From NCBI GenBank assembly GCA_002700305.1, contig PACZ01000009.1:1-64000 (forward strand): a DNA stretch of 64,000 nt. The letters are read 5' to 3'. Source of the stretch: Hyphomonas sp. GTDB taxonomy: Bacteria; Pseudomonadota; Alphaproteobacteria; Caulobacterales; Hyphomonadaceae. Position 1 is the first letter of the stretch. Each line of letters opens with the position of its first letter. Below the pieces are notes generated by a model. The model saw only the letters and a list, made by a program, of their open reading frames with translations. It did no database searches and was not told where the DNA came from. Positions 59,878 to 64,000 of this stretch are shown here, one piece after another. The position numbers and the translations under genes were made by a program.

Positions 59878-60336
59878 ATGATTATCAAACCCGGCGATTT
59901 CAACGACGCGCAGATCCGGGAGTTGCTGCGCCAGCACCTGCAGGGCATGGCCGAAACGTCGCCTCCCGGCCACAGCTTCGCGCTGGACCTGAGCGGCCTG
60001 CAGCGCCCGGACGTTACATTCCTGTCGGTCTGGGACGGTGAGACCCTGCTGGCCATCGGTGCCATAAAAGAGCTGGCTGCTGACCATGGCGAACTGAAAT
60101 CCATGCGTACACGGAAAGACAACCTGCGCCGTGGCGCGGCGACCGCCATGCTGAACGCGCTGCTGAACCTGGCCCGCGAGCGCGGCTATCGGCGGATCAG
60201 CCTGGAAACCGGCTCAGGCGAGGCGTTCGAACCGGCGCTCGCCCTCTACCGCAAGCATGGCTTCAAAAGCGGAGATGCCTTTGCCGACTATGTCGGCAGT
60301 GAGTTCAATCAGTTCCTGCATCTCGATCTGGCCTGA
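59878..60336 (+). CDS. GNAT-family N-acetyltransferase
   Basis: The 152-residue protein has the GNAT acetyl-CoA loop in RKDNLRRGAATAMLNALLNLARERG and the later strand RISLETGSGEAFEPALALYRKHGF. The start follows GGAG at six bases. It acetylates an amine substrate that cannot be deduced. It converges on the Lrp-type regulator gene, 17 bases away. Confidence 0.88.
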   Translation: MIIKPGDFNDAQIRELLRQHLQGMAETSPPGHSFALDLSGLQRPDVTFLSVWDGETLLAIGAIKELAADHGELKSMRTRKDNLRRGAATAMLNALLNLARERGYRRISLETGSGEAFEPALALYRKHGFKSGDAFADYVGSEFNQFLHLDLA

Positions 60337-60353
60337 CCGGCCGGAACCGGGCG

Positions 60354-60839
60354 CTATTTCACATTCTCGACCAGATCGAGCGGCAGGGCCGTCGTGCGCT
60401 TCGCCACGCGGATCACGATGCGCGACTGTACATCCGAGACCAGCGCAGAGCCGAGCAGCTTGTCACGCAGGAAGTTGTCATAGGCGTGCATGTCGGTGGT
60501 CACGACATGGATCATGTAGTCCACCTGCCCGGTCACGGTCATGACTTCCGTCACCTCCGGCCAGGCCAGGACCATGTCTTCGAAGGCCTGGAGGTTTTCA
60601 CGGTTCGGGAGGGCCAGTTTCACGCTGGCGATCACCTCGAAATTCAGGCCGAGGGCAAAATTATCCAGAATTGTTACACGTCCCCGGATAAATCCGGCTT
60701 CTTCCATCCGCTTGATCCGCCGCCAGCAGGGAGAGGAGGAAAGTCCCACGCGATCGGCGATTTCCGCAACGGAAAGCCCCGCGTCCCGTTGGATGATGTC
60801 AAGAATCTTGGCATCAACTGAGTCTATTTCTTGGGCCAA
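60354..60839 (-). CDS. Lrp/AsnC-family transcriptional regulator
   Basis: The 161-residue protein has the N-terminal helix-turn-helix (DAKILDIIQRDAGLSVAEIADRVGLSSSPCWRRIKRM) and the RAM ligand-binding domain (VIASVKLALPNRENLQAFEDMV; TGQVDYMIHVVTTDM). Lrp/AsnC regulators sense amino acids. It diverges from the indolepyruvate ferredoxin oxidoreductase gene over 127 bases that hold a 15-bp palindrome, an arrangement suggesting direct control of that aromatic-amino-acid enzyme. Confidence 0.91.
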   Translation of the reverse strand: MAQEIDSVDAKILDIIQRDAGLSVAEIADRVGLSSSPCWRRIKRMEEAGFIRGRVTILDNFALGLNFEVIASVKLALPNRENLQAFEDMVLAWPEVTEVMTVTGQVDYMIHVVTTDMHAYDNFLRDKLLGSALVSDVQSRIVIRVAKRTTALPLDLVENVK

Positions 60840-60862
60840 TTTTCTATCTTCCTTGCATATTA

Positions 60863-60877
60863 GGGCATGTTTTGCCC
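60863..60877. promoter_or_regulatory. 15-bp palindrome, candidate Lrp/AsnC operator
   Basis: GGGCA-TGTTT-TGCCC is a perfect 5-bp inverted repeat around an AT-rich centre. Lrp-family sites are typically about 15 bp with this symmetry. It lies 24 bases upstream of the Lrp gene start (60839) and 90 bases upstream of the oxidoreductase start. The assignment rests on position and shape. Confidence 0.45.
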
Positions 60878-60966
60878 CAAACTAGCAAATACAGCGCAAG
60901 ATAGGCAAGCTTTTTCGTGAGTTTTGTCGAATAATCTTCCAGTTCCTTGGAGCGGACAGATTACCC

Positions 60967-63900
60967 ATGCATCATCGTGAAGTTACGCTGAACGACAAAT
61001 ACGATCTTGTCGAGGGCAAGGCGTATATGACCGGTATTCAGGCACTGGTTCGCCTGCCCCTTGATCGAAAACGCCTCGATCTGCGCAAAAATGCCAACAC
61101 AGCAGGATTTATCTCCGGTTATCGCGGGTCTCCCCTTGGCGGATATGACCAGCAATTGCGCGCCGCCCAGAAATGGCTGGACGCGCATGACATCAAATTC
61201 TGGGAAGGCCTGAACGAAGACCTTGGCGCCACAGCCGTCTGGGGCAGCCAGCAGCTCGGCCTGTTTCCCGGCGCCCGGTATGATGGCCTGTTCGGCATCT
61301 GGTATGGCAAAGCCCCGGGCGTCGACCGCACGGGCGACGTTTTCAAGCATGCCAATGCCGCAGGCTCGTCCGCACTTGGCGGCGTACTCGCCATTGTCGG
61401 CGACGACCACAATTGCAAATCCTCCACCCTGCCCTCCCAATCCGAATTCGCGATGATGGATGCCGAGATTCCGGTCCTGAACCCGGCCTCGATCCAGGAC
61501 GTGCTGGACTATGGCATCCATGGCTGGGAGATGAGCCGCTTCTCGGGCGCCTGGGCCGGCATGGTCGCGCTGGCCGACACGATGGATTCCGGGTCCGTTG
61601 TCGGGGTCGATCTTGAACGCTTCAACATCGTCCAGCCGGATTTCGCCATGCCCGAAGACGGCGTGCACATGCGCCGGGGCGATGCACCGCTCCTCAAAGA
61701 GCAGCGCCTGCGCCAAGTGAAGCTGCCGGCCGCGCAGGCTTATGTCCGCGCCAACCGTCTGGACCATGTGATCCTGCCTTCGCCAAAGCCGCGTGTCGGC
61801 ATCATCGTTACCGGTCAGGCCGCCCGCGACGTGTTCGAAGCGCTCGCCGCGCTCGGCATCGACGCGCAGGAAGCCGGCCGCCTCGGCCTCGCTGTCTACA
61901 AGGTCGCCATGCCGTGGCCGCTGGAGCCGGAAGGCGTGCGCGAATTCTGCACCGGGCTCGACCGCGTGCTGGTGATCGAACACAAACGCCCGCTGATCGA
62001 AGACCAGCTCCGCTCCGCCCTCTATCGCCTGCCGGACAACCAGCGCCCTTATATCGAAGGCAAGTTCGACCGGGACGGCAAACGCCTGCTGTCAGACATC
62101 GCTTCCATCACCATTCCGGAAATGGCCGCAGCGCTGATGCAAGTCATCCCGGAAGGCTGGGATACATCCCGCGCCGATGCTTATTTCGACCGTGTGGGCC
62201 GCGCCGGTGAAGCGGCACGCTCCAATGCGTCGCCGACCATCCGTACCCCGCACTTCTGTTCGGGCTGTCCGCACAACACGTCGACGGTTGTGCCGGAAGG
62301 CTCCCGCGCGCTTGCCGGGATCGGCTGCCATTACATGGCGAACTTCATGCCGGACCGGCACACGGACATGACCAGCCAGATGGGCGGTGAAGGCATCGCC
62401 TGGGTCGGCCAGCACTGGGCCACTGACGAGCCGCACGTCTTCGTCAATCTGGGCGACGGCACCTATTCCCACTCGGGCAGCCTTGCCATCCGCGCCGCGG
62501 TCACCTCCGGCGCGAACATGACCTACAAGATCCTTTACAATGACGCCGTCGCCATGACTGGCGGGCAGCATGTGGAGTCCGGCCAGACCCCGGCCCAGAT
62601 CGCCCAGCAGGTCCGCGCCGAGGGCGTCCGCACGATCGTCATCGTCACTGAAGACACGACCCGCTATGCGAACGTCAAAGGCCTGCCTGGCGGTGTGAAG
62701 ATCTACGACCGCGACGATCTGGAAGACGTGCAGCTGACCCTGCGCGACACGCCCGGCGTCTCCGTCATCATCTATGACCAGATCTGCGCGACCGAGAAAC
62801 GCCGCCGATCGAAGCGCGGCCTGCGCGCACCGGACCGTACGCGCGTGATCATCAACACCGAAGTCTGCGAAGGCTGCGGAGACTGTTCTGTGAAATCGAA
62901 CTGCCTCTCCGTCGAGCCGGTCGAGACCGATCTTGGCCGCAAGCGCCGGATCAATCAGTCCACCTGCAACACTGACCTTTCCTGCCTGAAAGGCTTCTGC
63001 CCGAGCTTCGTCACCATCACCGATGGCGAACCGGCCTGGGAAGATCAAGAACGCCCGGCCTTCAGCGCCGACGGCCTGCCCCTGCCCGAAACGCCGAGCC
63101 TCGCCCAGCCTTACAATGTGCTGTTCACCGGCGTCGGCGGCACAGGCGTCACGACGGTCGCGGCCGTGCTGGCCATGGCCGCCCATGTGGACGGTCATGC
63201 CGCTTCCAGCCTCGACATGACCGGCCTTGCCCAGAAGGGCGGCCCGGTGCTGTCGCATATCCGTTTCGCGCGCGAGCCGGAGCAGATTTCCACCGGCCGC
63301 GTGCCGCCCGCCAGCGCCGATGTCGTCATCGCCTGCGACCTGGTCGTGGCCGCTGGCGGCGATGCGCTGAACCTGATGGATGCAGAACGCACCGCGGCCT
63401 ATGCCAATAGCGACGTAACGCCGACCAGCGAGTTTATCCGCAACCGGTCCAAGCGGTTCGAGAGCGATCTTCTCTCCGCCCGCGTCAAGCGGCAGGCGAG
63501 CGAGTTCGACACCTTCGATGCCGAGGCCCTCGCCGTGGGCTATCTGCACGACGCGATCTACACCAACATGATCATGGCGGGCTTTGCCTGGCAGAAGGGC
63601 CGCTTGCCGGTGTCCCTGCGCGCGCTTTACCGCGCAATCCGCCTGAACGGCACGAAGGTCGACGACAACATGTCCGCCTTCAATATCGGCCGCATTGCCG
63701 CTGCAGCGCCTGACCGGCTGATCCGTCCGGAAGACCCGCGCGGCGACGCACCGGAACAGAGCCTGGAAGAGCTTATCGAGGATCGTGCAGCCCGTCTGAC
63801 CGGCTATCAGAATGCCGCCTATGCTGACCGCTACCGCAAGATCGTCGCAAAGGTCCGCGCTGCTGAGCAAGGCATTGGCGCGGGCGACAAGCTCACGCGG

Positions 63901-64000
63901 GCGGCGGCCTTCTATGCCTACAAAGTGATGGCCTACAAGGACGAGTACGAAGTCGCCCGTCTCTACACGGACGGAAAGTTCGCCAAACAGCTCGCCAGCC
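60967..64000 (+). CDS. indolepyruvate ferredoxin oxidoreductase, fused type (3' end outside window)
   Basis: The frame runs open from ATG 60967 to the window edge, about 1011 residues; fused family members are near 1150-1190, so some 150 residues are missing. It starts MHHREVTLNDKYDLVEGKAYMTG and shows GYRGSPLGGYD, HFCSGCPHNTS, the thiamine-diphosphate region NLGDGTYSHSG, the ferredoxin-type cluster motif VCEGCGDCSVKSNC, and the gamma domain FTGVGGTGVTTV. It decarboxylates aryl pyruvates to aryl-acetyl-CoA with ferredoxin. One Lrp regulator diverges from it. Confidence 0.92.
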   Translation, partial: MHHREVTLNDKYDLVEGKAYMTGIQALVRLPLDRKRLDLRKNANTAGFISGYRGSPLGGYDQQLRAAQKWLDAHDIKFWEGLNEDLGATAVWGSQQLGLFPGARYDGLFGIWYGKAPGVDRTGDVFKHANAAGSSALGGVLAIVGDDHNCKSSTLPSQSEFAMMDAEIPVLNPASIQDVLDYGIHGWEMSRFSGAWAGMVALADTMDSGSVVGVDLERFNIVQPDFAMPEDGVHMRRGDAPLLKEQRLRQVKLPAAQAYVRANRLDHVILPSPKPRVGIIVTGQAARDVFEALAALGIDAQEAGRLGLAVYKVAMPWPLEPEGVREFCTGLDRVLVIEHKRPLIEDQLRSALYRLPDNQRPYIEGKFDRDGKRLLSDIASITIPEMAAALMQVIPEGWDTSRADAYFDRVGRAGEAARSNASPTIRTPHFCSGCPHNTSTVVPEGSRALAGIGCHYMANFMPDRHTDMTSQMGGEGIAWVGQHWATDEPHVFVNLGDGTYSHSGSLAIRAAVTSGANMTYKILYNDAVAMTGGQHVESGQTPAQIAQQVRAEGVRTIVIVTEDTTRYANVKGLPGGVKIYDRDDLEDVQLTLRDTPGVSVIIYDQICATEKRRRSKRGLRAPDRTRVIINTEVCEGCGDCSVKSNCLSVEPVETDLGRKRRINQSTCNTDLSCLKGFCPSFVTITDGEPAWEDQERPAFSADGLPLPETPSLAQPYNVLFTGVGGTGVTTVAAVLAMAAHVDGHAASSLDMTGLAQKGGPVLSHIRFAREPEQISTGRVPPASADVVIACDLVVAAGGDALNLMDAERTAAYANSDVTPTSEFIRNRSKRFESDLLSARVKRQASEFDTFDAEALAVGYLHDAIYTNMIMAGFAWQKGRLPVSLRALYRAIRLNGTKVDDNMSAFNIGRIAAAAPDRLIRPEDPRGDAPEQSLEELIEDRAARLTGYQNAAYADRYRKIVAKVRAAEQGIGAGDKLTRAAAFYAYKVMAYKDEYEVARLYTDGKFAKQLAS

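Noticed and set aside
62092-63870. 592-codon minus-strand open frame
   Set aside because: Antisense to the indolepyruvate oxidoreductase gene, whose thiamine and cluster motifs are intact.

Overview
The window is 64 kb of dense, GC-rich bacterial chromosome with no rRNA or tRNA gene and no gap above 300 bases without a gene. The gene families point to an aerobic heterotrophic alphaproteobacterium, most likely Hyphomonadaceae-like. The supporting set is the ligase-associated repair quartet, NodT-type efflux lipoproteins, a fused indolepyruvate oxidoreductase, a bifunctional PutA, hormone-sensitive-lipase esterases and many small lipoproteins. That placement is inference from gene content; no marker gene is present.

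Layout. 0.2-3.7 kb: a LysR regulator and a PLP amino-acid decarboxylase, then an unknown membrane protein. 3.6-5.6 kb: a visibly AT-richer patch with a LexA-like S24 regulator, its probable operators, and three small unknown genes, one with a HEPN-type R-x4-H motif. 5.6-16.8 kb: all four members of the ligase-associated DNA-repair set (PdeM, Lhr-type helicase, MBL exonuclease, ATP-dependent ligase), split into two diverging halves by secreted or lipoprotein genes and a glutathione transferase. 16.8-22.3 kb: an HU protein with a long basic N-terminal tail, membrane proteins, two tandem MscS channels, a dienoyl-CoA-reductase-like SDR and a CoaA-like kinase. 22.3-32.5 kb: a long minus-strand series (thioredoxin-like, two MDR oxidoreductases, esterase, TetR, unknowns, M23 peptidase, flavin monooxygenase) with two diverging thioesterases. 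32.6-41.1 kb: beta-lactamase-fold hydrolase, small lipoproteins, PutA, a glycosyltransferase and a PstS-like protein. 41.2-44.2 kb: ornithine decarboxylase behind a structured leader with a short upstream ORF, then MurI and an inositol-monophosphatase-family protein. 44.3-47.6 kb: a copper-resistance operon. 48-55.6 kb: a PhoR-like kinase and a tripartite RND efflux operon. 55.7-64 kb: M13 peptidase, PilZ protein, thiolase, GNAT, an Lrp regulator and, diverging from it, an indolepyruvate ferredoxin oxidoreductase cut off by the window edge.

Working together. Carbon and nitrogen catabolism dominates (PutA, thiolase, dienoyl-CoA reductase, thioesterases, oxidoreductases, aromatic amino-acid routes), alongside envelope defence (copper, efflux, mechanosensitive channels, peptidases) and DNA repair. 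The observations most worth a second look are the ornithine decarboxylase leader, an 11-bp tandem repeat present as triplets at two loci 26 kb apart, the LexA-like/HEPN-like patch, and the split repair cluster.
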